Shown here one piece after another: positions 18,771 through 26,490 of a DNA stretch of 39,118 nucleotides (within the stretch, counting starts at the first letter, position 1; the number at the start of each line of letters is the position of its first letter). Origin of the DNA: Chloroflexota bacterium (GTDB lineage Bacteria; Chloroflexota; Anaerolineae; UBA1429). A program made the translations under genes and the position numbers. The stretch is from positions 1 to 39,118 of the forward strand of contig JAJFUJ010000083.1 in the NCBI GenBank assembly GCA_021372475.1, in the 5' to 3' direction. The notes beneath the pieces are model-generated. The model was given only the letters and a program-made list of their open reading frames with translations. It had not been told where the DNA came from and made no database searches.

Positions 18771-19742
18771 ATGAAGCGAATCGCAGTCTTAACCAGCGGT
18801 GGCGATGCGCCCGGAATGAATGCTGCTATCCGGGCGGTCGTACGCACCGGAATTGATGCCGGCTTGGAAGTCTACGGCGTACACAATGGTTATGCAGGCC
18901 TCATCACATCAGATTTCGCTTATCTGGCCAGGCGCGATGTTGGTAACATCATGCAGCAGGGTGGCACTTTTTTAGGGAGCGCCCGTTGCCTTGAGTTTAT
19001 GACCGTTGAAGGCCGTCAGCAGGCAATCACCAACCTAAACTCACAACACATTGAGGCTCTGGTTGTCATCGGCGGTAATGGGTCGCAAACTGGCTCACAC
19101 GCGCTGGCACAAATGGGCTACCCAGTTGTCGGGATTGCCTCCACAATCGATAACGATCTGGAAGGCAGCGATGTCACGATAGGCGTTGATACAGCAATCA
19201 ACGTCGCTCTGGAGGCCATCGACCGCCTGAAGGTAACCGCGTCGTCGCATCGCAGGGCATTTCTCGTTGAGGTCATGGGACGCAAGTGCGGATATGTTGC
19301 GCTGATGGCTGGCATCGCCGGCGGGGCAGAGGTGGTGGTTATCCCCGAACGTGAACTCACCCCAGAAGAGGTAGCCCAACAACTGCGTGCAACTTATGAC
19401 CGTGGGAAAAACCACGGATTGGTGGTTGTAGCGGAAGGTGCTGTCAATAACGCCCAAAAGCTAATCGAACATTTTGAAGCTAATCCCGGTGCCACCGGCT
19501 TCAGCCTGCGCGCTACAATCCTTGGACACGTGCAGCGGGGAGCTCAACCTTCCGCGTCGGATCGCATGTTGGCCACACGGCTTGGCGAAGGCGCCGTGCG
19601 GGCATTGGTTGACGGACAGGCAGCGGTACTCGTCGGCATCCGCAATAATCATATTGTGACGACACCGCTTGCCGATATCGTTGGCCGACAGAAACCTCTT
19701 GATATGCATCTATTTGAGATTGCCCAGATAATGGCGCAGTAG
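18771..19742 (+). CDS. pfkA: 6-phosphofructokinase with Asn at the usual Mg-binding Asp103
   Basis: This 323-residue enzyme phosphorylates fructose 6-phosphate in glycolysis. The numbering matches E. coli PfkA almost exactly: GGDAPGMNAA at 10-19, TIDND at 125-129 with the catalytic Asp127 and Asp129, Arg162, MGRKCG at 169-174, and LGHVQRGAQPSASDR near 250. Gly104, which marks ATP rather than pyrophosphate use, is present. Position 103, normally the Mg-ligand Asp of GGDGS, is Asn (codon AAT at 19077-19079). The overall family is certain, and the effect of Asn103 on activity is open. It is the first gene of a rightward run. The RNase HI gene follows after 12 bases. Confidence 0.93.
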   Translation: MKRIAVLTSGGDAPGMNAAIRAVVRTGIDAGLEVYGVHNGYAGLITSDFAYLARRDVGNIMQQGGTFLGSARCLEFMTVEGRQQAITNLNSQHIEALVVIGGNGSQTGSHALAQMGYPVVGIASTIDNDLEGSDVTIGVDTAINVALEAIDRLKVTASSHRRAFLVEVMGRKCGYVALMAGIAGGAEVVVIPERELTPEEVAQQLRATYDRGKNHGLVVVAEGAVNNAQKLIEHFEANPGATGFSLRATILGHVQRGAQPSASDRMLATRLGEGAVRALVDGQAAVLVGIRNNHIVTTPLADIVGRQKPLDMHLFEIAQIMAQ

Positions 19743-19754
19743 GCAGCGCGCACT

Positions 19755-20711
19755 ATGACCGAGTTTACCGCTAACGATTCTGTTCAAATCTACACCGACG
19801 GCGCTTGCGACCCTAACCCGGGCCCGGGAGGGTGGGGCGCTGTATTGATATATGGCTTAAAGACGCTGGAACTCTCGGGCGCGGATGCAGCAACGACCAA
19901 CAACCGTATGGAACTCACCGCCGCTATTCAGGCGTTGAGCGCGCTCAAGCGTCCATGCAGCATTACATTGCACACGGATTCCCGTTATCTCCAAAGAGGG
20001 ATCAGTGAGTGGATTCCATCCTGGAAAAGGCACAACTGGCATAAAGCAAACGGCCAGCCGGTCGAAAACCAGGACCTGTGGCAGGCTCTGGACAGCCAGG
20101 TGAATCGACATCAAGTAGAGTGGCGCTGGGTCAAAGGACATCACGGGCATCTGCTAAACGAACGCGCCGACCAACTTGCGACAGAAGCCCGCCTAAAGGG
20201 TGGAAGGCAGCGGCCTGCACCATCTTCTGCCAAAGTGATGCCAGCGCCTGCAACAGCGCTGCCGCAGGTGGCCGTATATTGCCGAGCTTGTGCGTTGGGC
20301 GTGCCCGGACCTGCCGGCTACGCCGCTACCCTGGTAATGCCGGGGGATAAAGCAAGCACTGTCTCTGGCGGCTGGAGCTTGGCGTCCAGCAACGCGATGG
20401 AGCTGTGGGCGGCTATCGCCGGCCTGCGCTCGCTCAAACAGCGTAGCAAGGTGACGTTGTTTACCAGCTCCAAGTATGTTTACGATAACGCGACCAAACG
20501 CCTGGTCGAGTGGGAACACAACCGCTGGCACACGAAGGATGGCCAACCGGTGAAAAACCAGGAAATGTGGCGCGAATTGGCCATCGTTCTGGGCGACCAC
20601 GATATCACCTGGAGATATATGCCAGGTGACACAGCGGACGAATTCAGCCAACGTGCTGCCCGAGTTGCACGCCAGGAGGCAGAAAGACAAGCCGGACAGC
20701 GTACTAGTTAA
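19755..20711 (+). CDS. rnhA: Double-domain RNase HI with inactive-looking second domain
   Basis: This 318-residue protein is about twice the usual RNase HI length. Domain one (10-150) is complete: Asp15 in YTDGAC, Glu53 in NNRMEL, Asp75 in HTDSRYL, His129 in VKGHHGH and Asp139 in NERADQLA, so it should cut RNA in RNA:DNA hybrids. After a Pro/Ala linker (150-170) comes a second RNase H-like domain (172-310) that keeps the handle-like [20 protein letters not shown] and Glu216. By alignment the other catalytic positions have changed: Asp to Arg177, Asp to Ser238, His to Asp292, Asp to Ala302. The second copy probably binds or shapes substrate, or mediates dimerisation. It lies between pfkA and archease with short gaps, so co-transcription is likely. 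Confidence 0.92.
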   Translation: MTEFTANDSVQIYTDGACDPNPGPGGWGAVLIYGLKTLELSGADAATTNNRMELTAAIQALSALKRPCSITLHTDSRYLQRGISEWIPSWKRHNWHKANGQPVENQDLWQALDSQVNRHQVEWRWVKGHHGHLLNERADQLATEARLKGGRQRPAPSSAKVMPAPATALPQVAVYCRACALGVPGPAGYAATLVMPGDKASTVSGGWSLASSNAMELWAAIAGLRSLKQRSKVTLFTSSKYVYDNATKRLVEWEHNRWHTKDGQPVKNQEMWRELAIVLGDHDITWRYMPGDTADEFSQRAARVARQEAERQAGQRTS

Positions 20712-20722
20712 AGGCGACCGTG

Positions 20723-21136
20723 ATGTCCGATAATAAAGGCTATTATGAGCTTCCTCACACGGCGGATTTGGCGCTGCATGTGGAAGGCAACTCGCCTGCC
20801 GACCTGCTGTTGCATGCCGCCCAGGGATTGACCGAGCTGATGCAGTGCCAGCTCATACGCGAATCCAAGCCGGCACTCTACCAGGTAGTGTTGGCATCTC
20901 TCGATTTAGAAAGCCTACTCATCGACTGGCTCAACGAACTTGTGTACCTGATTACGGTCAAGACGTTTTTCCCCGCCAATTTTGATATTCCAGCCATCCG
21001 AAACTACACCGTGAAGGCTACTCTGAACGGGAGCTCTCCCATGCAATTCTGCCGATATATCAAGGCCGCCACATTTGGCGACTTGGCAATATCCAAGGAA
21101 GCCGGATACCAGGCTACAATTATTTTTGACGTCTGA
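20723..21136 (+). CDS. Archease (RtcB ligase cofactor)
   Basis: This protein of about 137 residues activates the RNA ligase RtcB by helping its guanylylation and allowing several turnovers. Visible marks are the N-terminal ELPHTADLALHVEG with the metal-binding Asp, the central LESLLIDWLNELVYL helix, and the C-terminal IKAATFGDLAISKEAGYQ followed by a final Asp-Val. The usual KA-x-T-Tyr/Phe-His has Gly in place of His (ATFGDL). The ATG at 20723 follows AAAGG; a GTG directly before it in frame is an alternative. The rtcB gene begins 24 bases downstream, the classical partnership, so the family call is safe. Confidence 0.9.
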   Translation: MSDNKGYYELPHTADLALHVEGNSPADLLLHAAQGLTELMQCQLIRESKPALYQVVLASLDLESLLIDWLNELVYLITVKTFFPANFDIPAIRNYTVKATLNGSSPMQFCRYIKAATFGDLAISKEAGYQATIIFDV

Positions 21137-21160
21137 TTTATCCAGCGAAAGGAGAGCCAT

Positions 21161-22606
21161 ATGGCGGACAAGGGTTTTACCAGAATTGCTCCTTTCCTTT
21201 ATGAGGCTCCCGCAAGCCTGCGCAGCGATATGCGCGTGCCTGCACACCTGTATGCGGACGAGATACTTTTCAAGCAAGCAGCCGACGACCGGTCGCTTAG
21301 CCAACTCATCAACACGGCAACATTGCCGGGCATTGTGGGATACGCGCTGGCTATGCCGGATATCCACGAAGGCTACGGCTTCCCAATTGGCGGCGTGGTA
21401 GCGACTTCCTGGAGCGATGGGATTGTATCGCCCGGCGGAGTCGGTTACGACATCAACTGCGGTGTACGTCTGCTAACCAGCCACTTGAGCGTGAGCGACA
21501 TCCGTCCTGTGCTGGAAGATTTATTACGGCTGCTGTATCAAACGATCCCCAGTGGTGTTGGTGAGACTGGCAAAGTGCATCTCAAGCAGAGCGACCTGAA
21601 GCTGGTGCTGGAACAGGGGGCAGAATGGGCGTTGCGCCGCGGTCTGGCAACGGAGTCGGATCTGGCGCATACCGAGGATTACGGAAAGCTTGACGGCGCC
21701 GATATAGATGCGCTTAGTGCGCGAGCACGCGAAAGAGGTCTTGGACAACTCGGCACTCTCGGTTCGGGCAACCACTTTGTTGAGATCGATGAAATTACCG
21801 AAGTGTATGATCAAGCTGCCGCATCCGCTCTCGGGATCTTTAGGGGGCAGGTATGTATCTGGCTGCACAGTGGTTCGCGCGGCCTGGGCCACCAAGTATG
21901 CACTGACGCCGTCAGCAGTATGCAGCGCGGTGTAGCAAAATCCGGCATCAAACTGGCCGACCGGGAGCTGGTCTATGTTCAATGCAATTCTGCCGAAGGG
22001 CGCAGGTATTGGACGGCCATGAACGGTGCGGCTAATTATGCCTGGGCCAACCGGCAGGTGATGACGCAGCAGGTGCGCGAATGCCTGGCGCGGGTGTTGG
22101 GCCGAGAGACGGATGGCGCTGAACTGCGTGTTCTTTATGACGTATGCCACAATATCGCCAAACGTGAGGTGCATCAATTCGAGGGGCGGCGTATTGAGCT
22201 ATGTGTACACCGCAAGGGCGCCACCAGAGCATTCGGCCCCGGGCAACAGCAACTACCGGAGGATTACCGTTCACTCGGGCAACCGGTATTGGTTCCAGGC
22301 AGTATGGGCACATCCTCATATATCTGTCTGGGCACACAGGCTGCGATGGAGCAGACCTTTGGCAGCGCCTGTCACGGTGCCGGCCGCCAGCTCAGCCGCA
22401 CAGAGGCACGTAAGCGTATCCAGGGAGAGCAGTTGCGCGCGCAACTTGCAGAGCACAACATTCTTCTTCAAGCCGGAAGTATGGAGGTTACCGAAGAGGC
22501 TCCCCAGGCATATAAGGACGTGGACGGCGTGGTAAACGTGGTGCACCAGGCCGGGTTAGTGCGTAAAGTAGCCCGCACCCAACCGTTGGCCGTGATGAAA
22601 GGATGA
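21161..22606 (+). CDS. rtcB: RNA-splicing ligase RtcB
   Basis: This 481-residue GTP- and manganese-dependent ligase joins RNA 2',3'-cyclic phosphate or 3'-phosphate to 5'-OH ends, in tRNA splicing or RNA repair. Motifs are complete: PDIHEGYGFPIGGV, the metal site GVGYDINCGV (Asp97, Cys100), GSGNHFVEI, HSGSRGLGH, CHNIAKRE, the guanylylated His in VHRKGATRAFGPG, GSMGTSSY, and a closing GLVRKVARTQP. The start is well set by AAAGGAG. It follows archease directly and is followed after 63 bases by recJ, which has its own promoter. No intron-containing tRNA or toxin is nearby, so the repair substrate is unknown. Confidence 0.96.
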   Translation: MADKGFTRIAPFLYEAPASLRSDMRVPAHLYADEILFKQAADDRSLSQLINTATLPGIVGYALAMPDIHEGYGFPIGGVVATSWSDGIVSPGGVGYDINCGVRLLTSHLSVSDIRPVLEDLLRLLYQTIPSGVGETGKVHLKQSDLKLVLEQGAEWALRRGLATESDLAHTEDYGKLDGADIDALSARARERGLGQLGTLGSGNHFVEIDEITEVYDQAAASALGIFRGQVCIWLHSGSRGLGHQVCTDAVSSMQRGVAKSGIKLADRELVYVQCNSAEGRRYWTAMNGAANYAWANRQVMTQQVRECLARVLGRETDGAELRVLYDVCHNIAKREVHQFEGRRIELCVHRKGATRAFGPGQQQLPEDYRSLGQPVLVPGSMGTSSYICLGTQAAMEQTFGSACHGAGRQLSRTEARKRIQGEQLRAQLAEHNILLQAGSMEVTEEAPQAYKDVDGVVNVVHQAGLVRKVARTQPLAVMKG

Positions 22607-22611
22607 TGTGC

Positions 22612-22640
22612 TTGGCTGGATGAGAGCGATTTGTTATAAT
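22612..22640 (+). promoter_or_regulatory. Promoter of recJ
   Basis: TTGGCT (22612-22617, four of six), a 17-base spacer, and perfect TATAAT (22635-22640). The start would be near 22647, 23 bases before the recJ ATG. No strong ribosome site is seen in the short leader. Confidence 0.55.
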
Positions 22641-22669
22641 CGGCCAATACTTTCAATATGTGATGCCTG

Positions 22670-25081
22670 ATGCGAGTGTGGAGCACTCCTCCCAGTATAC
22701 CTGTCAGCAGCGAACTGCGAACGGCAGTCGGCGGCCACCCGCTGATTGCCCGTTTGCTGGCTCAGCGCGGCATCACCGAACCGCAGCGCGCGCAAGCCTT
22801 TCTTGATCCTGCTCAGTATCACCCTGCCGATGCTCGGGCTTTGCCGGGATTGGAGGCTGCCAGCGAGTTCATTCGTCAGGCCATCGCTAAAGGTGAACCC
22901 ATACGCGTTTGGGGCGACTTTGATGTTGACGGCCAAAGCGCCACCGCCCTGCTCCTTGAAGCGCTGGGTGCCGCAGGAGCCTTGGTATCCTACGACCTGC
23001 CCGCACGTAAAGAAGGCCATGGCCTAAACATGCGGGCTATCCGCCAGGCGACGGATGACGGCATTCGGCTGATGATTACCTGTGATACCGGCACCAGCGA
23101 TGTTGACCTGGTCAACCAGGCCAATAAACTTGGGTTGGGGATCATCATCACTGACCACCACGACCTACCTGATATCCTTCCGCCGGCCCTTTATATCGTA
23201 AATCCCAAACTACTACCACAGGAACATCCCAGCTACCAGCTTTCCGGCGCCGGAGTAGCCTATTACCTGGCGCGCGGCCTGCTTGAAAACACTCCTGCTG
23301 CTGGCAAGCTCAACGGCCTGCTTGAGCTGGCCGTGCTCGGGCTTGTTGCTGATGTCGCCTACCAGGTTGACGATGTACGCTACCTCATCCAGTTGGGGAT
23401 GCAGGCGCTGCGTCAGACACAGCGCCCGGGGCTGCGTGCGCTGTATGCGGCTGCCGAAGTGGATGCCGTTCACCTGAGCGAAGACGACATCGGGTTCAAA
23501 ATCGCGCCGCGCCTGAATGCGGCTGGACGATTGGCGGACGCCTCTCTCGCACTTCGCTTGCTCTTGACACAGGATGCCCAGGAAGCGCTTGCGCTCGCCG
23601 AACAGCTCGAGATGCTCAACCGCGACCGACAAGCGCTCACGGAAGCTACTGTAAATGCCGCTGAACACCGTTTGCAGCAGGATTCTGAGCTTTTGCGCCA
23701 ATCAGTGCTTGTCATTGACGGCGATAGCTGGGAAGAAGGCATCCTGGGATTGGCTGCCTCAGCGCTAGTGCAGCGCTACAACCGGCCGTCGATCGTTATC
23801 TCCCATCTCGGCGCTCGCAGTGTGGGTTCTGCGCGTTCCGTAGCTGGGATCGATATACACCAGGCAATCGCCAGCCAGCAGCATCTGCTCGAACGCGAAG
23901 GCGGCCATCCGATGGCAGCCGGTTTTTCGCTCAAGCGAGAGAACCTGAGTCAGTTCAGACAGGGCGTAGTTGAATGGGTTAGTTCACAGGCAAGAGTTGA
24001 ACAGCTCGGCAAGGCGCTCAACATTGAGGCCCAGATACCCTGGCTTGACCTCTCATTACCATTGGCGGAACAGGTTGGGCGCCTGGCGCCTTTTGGCGCT
24101 GGGAATCCCAAGCCGGTGCTAAGCACCAACGCTGCGATGTTTTTGCGCAGCGAAGATATTTCGAGGCGCCAGATCACGCCGCATCGGCGCTTGTATTGCG
24201 CCGACGAGACAGGACGCCAACTTGCGTTCACCTGGTTCAATTCTGCCACTGAAACAATGCCCGAGCCAGGGCAGATCCTCGATCTCGCGTTTACGATCCA
24301 GTCGAGTTATTGGTCACAAAAAGCGCGCCTAAACCTGGAAGTGGTTGATTGGCGCAGCCATGTGCGCGATGCCGAGGTTGGCGCAGAGAGCATCACCGCC
24401 GGCTTTGAACTGGTTGATTGGCGGCAGGCAGGCAATCGCGAACAGTTGCTAGCGAAGGTTCGAGCCGATTACGGCGATAACGGCGTGGTCTGGGCAGAGG
24501 GCATTCGTGGCTCGCCGGATGCGGCATATACCCGCTGCCAACTCTATGCGTTGAGCACACACCCCATTGCCCTGGCCGTTCTGACGCCGCCCCCGAGCCC
24601 CGAGACTTTCCAGCAGGTGCTTAACGAGTTAAAGCCGCAGGTGCTCATCCTGCTGCCGCCGCTCGAACCGGCTAATTTATCAGCGCAGGAGTTTATCGCC
24701 ACTGTGGCCGGGATGGTGAGGGCTGCATTAGAAGATAACAAACGCCAGGGAGTGCTCGACATCGAGCGTATGGCCGCAAGATTGGGTGCCCGCACTGAGG
24801 CTGTCGTTGCCGCGTTGCGAGGGCTGGAGGCTAGTCGCGTATTTGATCTTGTCGAAGAGAATGCAAGCCTACGCGCTCAAGCTATCGCTGATAATATTCC
24901 TTATGGCGCAGAAGAGAATTCGGACGAGCAGCCCGATACCGTATTCTTAAAACGCGCCAGTGAGCAAGCCCGCGATGCGCTGCTGTATCAACTGCGCGAG
25001 ACGCGTGCCTATCGCTCCGCTTATCGGGAGATGAGTGCACAAGCGCTGGTGCGAAGCGAACCCTCGCCATCTGCCAGGTAG
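22670..25081 (+). CDS. recJ: Single-stranded-DNA exonuclease RecJ, long form
   Basis: This 803-residue DHH-superfamily nuclease degrades single-stranded DNA 5' to 3' in recombination and mismatch repair. Core motifs are visible: WGDFDVDGQSATALL (82-95, Mn ligands), CDTGTSD (motif II, near 138), TDHHDLP (161-167), SGAGVAYY, GFKIAPRLNAAGRL, the DHHA1 signature SVGSARSVAGID, and GGHPMAAGFSL. After an OB-like domain (about 450-570) there is a C-terminal extension of roughly 230 residues with winged-helix-like sequence (LDIERMAARLGARTEAVVAAL). Long RecJ proteins with such tails occur in Firmicutes. Motif II is CDTGTS rather than the common VDCGI type, a modest divergence. Confidence 0.88.
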   Translation: MRVWSTPPSIPVSSELRTAVGGHPLIARLLAQRGITEPQRAQAFLDPAQYHPADARALPGLEAASEFIRQAIAKGEPIRVWGDFDVDGQSATALLLEALGAAGALVSYDLPARKEGHGLNMRAIRQATDDGIRLMITCDTGTSDVDLVNQANKLGLGIIITDHHDLPDILPPALYIVNPKLLPQEHPSYQLSGAGVAYYLARGLLENTPAAGKLNGLLELAVLGLVADVAYQVDDVRYLIQLGMQALRQTQRPGLRALYAAAEVDAVHLSEDDIGFKIAPRLNAAGRLADASLALRLLLTQDAQEALALAEQLEMLNRDRQALTEATVNAAEHRLQQDSELLRQSVLVIDGDSWEEGILGLAASALVQRYNRPSIVISHLGARSVGSARSVAGIDIHQAIASQQHLLEREGGHPMAAGFSLKRENLSQFRQGVVEWVSSQARVEQLGKALNIEAQIPWLDLSLPLAEQVGRLAPFGAGNPKPVLSTNAAMFLRSEDISRRQITPHRRLYCADETGRQLAFTWFNSATETMPEPGQILDLAFTIQSSYWSQKARLNLEVVDWRSHVRDAEVGAESITAGFELVDWRQAGNREQLLAKVRADYGDNGVVWAEGIRGSPDAAYTRCQLYALSTHPIALAVLTPPPSPETFQQVLNELKPQVLILLPPLEPANLSAQEFIATVAGMVRAALEDNKRQGVLDIERMAARLGARTEAVVAALRGLEASRVFDLVEENASLRAQAIADNIPYGAEENSDEQPDTVFLKRASEQARDALLYQLRETRAYRSAYREMSAQALVRSEPSPSAR

Positions 25082-25088
25082 CTAAACC

Positions 25089-25157
25089 ATGAGCAATCTA
25101 TATGCTGATGTAATTGTTCTGGGTGCTGGGCCGTCCGGCTCGGTTGCTGTGCGCTAG
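25089..25157 (+). pseudogene. Truncated start of an FAD-dependent oxidoreductase
   Basis: A 22-codon frame begins MSNLYADVIVLGAGPSGS, which is the beta-alpha-beta FAD-binding start (Gly-x-Gly-x-x-Gly) of flavoprotein reductases such as the geranylgeranyl-reductase group, and it stops at TAG 25155-25157. The family signature is intact only to about 25150. Beyond that the sequence belongs to an insertion-sequence remnant on the other strand. No matching remainder is seen elsewhere in the window. It begins 7 bases after recJ and was probably the next gene of that operon before the insertion and deletion. Confidence 0.6.
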
Positions 25158-25328
25158 TCCTGGCGCTCCTTTCATTCGGTAGGTTTTGATGAGACGCCTA
25201 ATCTGGCGCACAGATAGCTGGAGTTCCCGCGAGGCTTGTAGCACAGTCTTCTTTCCATCCTCTACTTGCTGTATTATTTCAGCACGCTCGAGTTCCTCGA
25301 TAGTCATGGTCACCATCTTTGTTTTCAT
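25150..25328 (-). pseudogene. N-terminal fragment of a helix-turn-helix transposase
   Basis: From ATG 25328 leftward the frame gives MTIEELERAEIIQQVEDGKK, then VLQASRELQLSVRQIRRLIK and KGAPGLAHSNR. This is the N-terminal helix-turn-helix of the transposase group usually filed under ISNCY/IS481-like elements. The DDE catalytic domain is absent, because transposase-like sequence ends at about 25150 where the flavoprotein fragment begins. The downstream codons read antisense through that fragment, and the frame closes at 25098. Confidence 0.6.
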
Positions 25329-25329
25329 A

Positions 25330-25380
25330 TGGTGACATTTTCACTGAATAATTAACTGGTGACCTTTCACTTGATAATAA
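25330..25380 (+). repeat. Two tandem terminal repeats of the insertion-sequence remnant
   Basis: TGGTGACATTTTCACTGAAT (first 20 bases of copy 1, 25330-25354) and TGGTGACCTTTCACTTGATA (first 20 bases of copy 2, 25357-25380) are near-identical and in the same orientation. Both lie just upstream of the transposase start, the expected place for transposase-binding sites. Confidence 0.55.
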
Positions 25381-25392
25381 CAGATAATAACA
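25373..25392 (+). repeat. Perfect 10-base tandem duplication at the IS edge
   Basis: GATAATAACA occurs twice in a row (25373-25382 and 25383-25392) at the outer border of the insertion-sequence remnant. It may be a trace of target duplication or replication slippage. Confidence 0.4.
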
Positions 25393-25398
25393 TAGGGC

Positions 25399-25453
25399 TT
25401 GCACCGCATTGTTGTCGGTATTATGATTAATCAGCTCGAACGTTATGGGTTCG
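25399..25453 (+). promoter_or_regulatory. Possible promoter and operators of the Gfo/Idh-UroD operon
   Basis: TTGCAC (25399-25404), a 17-base spacer and TATGAT (25422-25427) resemble a sigma-70 promoter. The -10 overlaps a perfect palindrome TGATTAATCA (25424-25433), and a second inverted repeat CGAAC-N7-GTTCG follows at 25437-25453. Sites placed over and after the -10 would suit repression by a sugar-responsive regulator. No regulator gene is adjacent. Confidence 0.35.
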
Positions 25454-25478
25454 TCAATTGACCCTACTGGGAGGAAGC

Positions 25479-26465
25479 ATGAGCGATCAAGTACGTCTTG
25501 GTTTTATCGGTATGGGGGGTATCGCACGCCATCATTTGCGCCAGCTAGCCGACATACCCGAGGCGGTCATCGTCGGTATCGCTGAGCCCAGCGAGACCGC
25601 ATTGACCCAGATGCGTAAAGAGTTCCCTTACCTGGCCGATGTGCCCGCGTTTGCCGATTACCATGAGCTGCTCGATAAAGTACCCATGGACGCAGTAGAG
25701 ATTCATACGCCCCACACGCAGCACTTTCAACAGGCACTGGATGTTTTTGCTGCCGGCAAGCATCTGCTGCTGGAGAAACCGATGGTATGCAGCACCATCG
25801 ACGCCCACAAGCTCATAGAAGCAGGCAAGAATCAGGTTTTTATGGTCTCTTACCAGCGCCACTTTGAGGGGACCTATATCTATATCCGCGACCAGGTACG
25901 CGCCGGCGCTTTGGGGAAAATCCAGTATGTGCAATTGCTGCTTTCGCAAAATTGGTACCGCGCCACGATGGGCAGTTGGCGTCAGTGCAAGGCGCTTTCT
26001 GGCGGTGGCCAGTTCAATGATTCCGGCAGTCACATCGTCGATATCATGCTCTGGACGACCGGGTTAACGGCAGAGAGCGTCTTTGCCTTTATGAAGAATT
26101 ACGATTCGGAGGTCGACATCGACTCGGCTGCTTCGATTCGCTTCACCAACGGTGCTCAAGGCACCATCTCAATCATCGGCGACAGCCCGCTCTGGTGGGA
26201 AGAATTCTCGATCTGGGGCAACGAAGGGATGATGTTGATTCGCCAAGGCAAGTTGATGCAGGCGCGCTTTGGCGATAAAGAGCCGCAGCCCGTCGCAGAG
26301 CTGCCAACCAACTCGAATCCCGATCGCAACTTTATCGATGCGGTGCTGGGCCGGGATACCATCAAGGTACCCCCTGAGTGCGGGCTGCGCGTCATCGAAC
26401 TGACCGAAGCCGCCTGGAAATCGGCCGAGTTGGGACGTCCGGTTAAAGTTACAGAGTTAGCCTAG
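25479..26465 (+). CDS. Gfo/Idh/MocA-family NAD(P)-dependent oxidoreductase
   Basis: This 328-residue protein acts on sugar-ring hydroxyls or cyclitols. The Rossmann start is RLGFIGMGGIARHH, the Glu-Lys-Pro motif is LLLEKPMVC near residue 95, and the catalytic C-terminal block is GGGQFNDSGSHIVDIMLW. The start at 25479 is chosen because GGGAGGAAGC precedes it and the Rossmann strand begins a few residues later. The frame runs seven codons further upstream without support. It is the first of three closely spaced rightward genes with two UroD-superfamily proteins, a grouping found in sugar-catabolic clusters. The substrate (inositol, glucoside or aminosugar) cannot be told. Confidence 0.88.
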   Translation: MSDQVRLGFIGMGGIARHHLRQLADIPEAVIVGIAEPSETALTQMRKEFPYLADVPAFADYHELLDKVPMDAVEIHTPHTQHFQQALDVFAAGKHLLLEKPMVCSTIDAHKLIEAGKNQVFMVSYQRHFEGTYIYIRDQVRAGALGKIQYVQLLLSQNWYRATMGSWRQCKALSGGGQFNDSGSHIVDIMLWTTGLTAESVFAFMKNYDSEVDIDSAASIRFTNGAQGTISIIGDSPLWWEEFSIWGNEGMMLIRQGKLMQARFGDKEPQPVAELPTNSNPDRNFIDAVLGRDTIKVPPECGLRVIELTEAAWKSAELGRPVKVTELA

Positions 26466-26490
26466 TTTTCATCAACGAAGGAGTGCCAAC

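Larger units (their letters stand above)
25150..25383 (-). mobile_element. Decayed insertion-sequence end
   Basis: The element consists of the transposase N-terminal fragment plus a terminal region of two tandem near-identical repeats (25330-25354 and 25357-25380). Only one end survives. The other end and about three quarters of the transposase are missing, so it cannot move by itself. It has replaced the rest of the flavoprotein gene after recJ. Confidence 0.5.

Noticed and set aside
25098-25328. Intact small DNA-binding regulator of 76 residues
   Set aside because: The sequence is a transposase N-terminal helix-turn-helix that runs antisense into a flavoprotein fragment. Terminal repeats of an insertion sequence lie just upstream, so it is a remnant and not a regulator.
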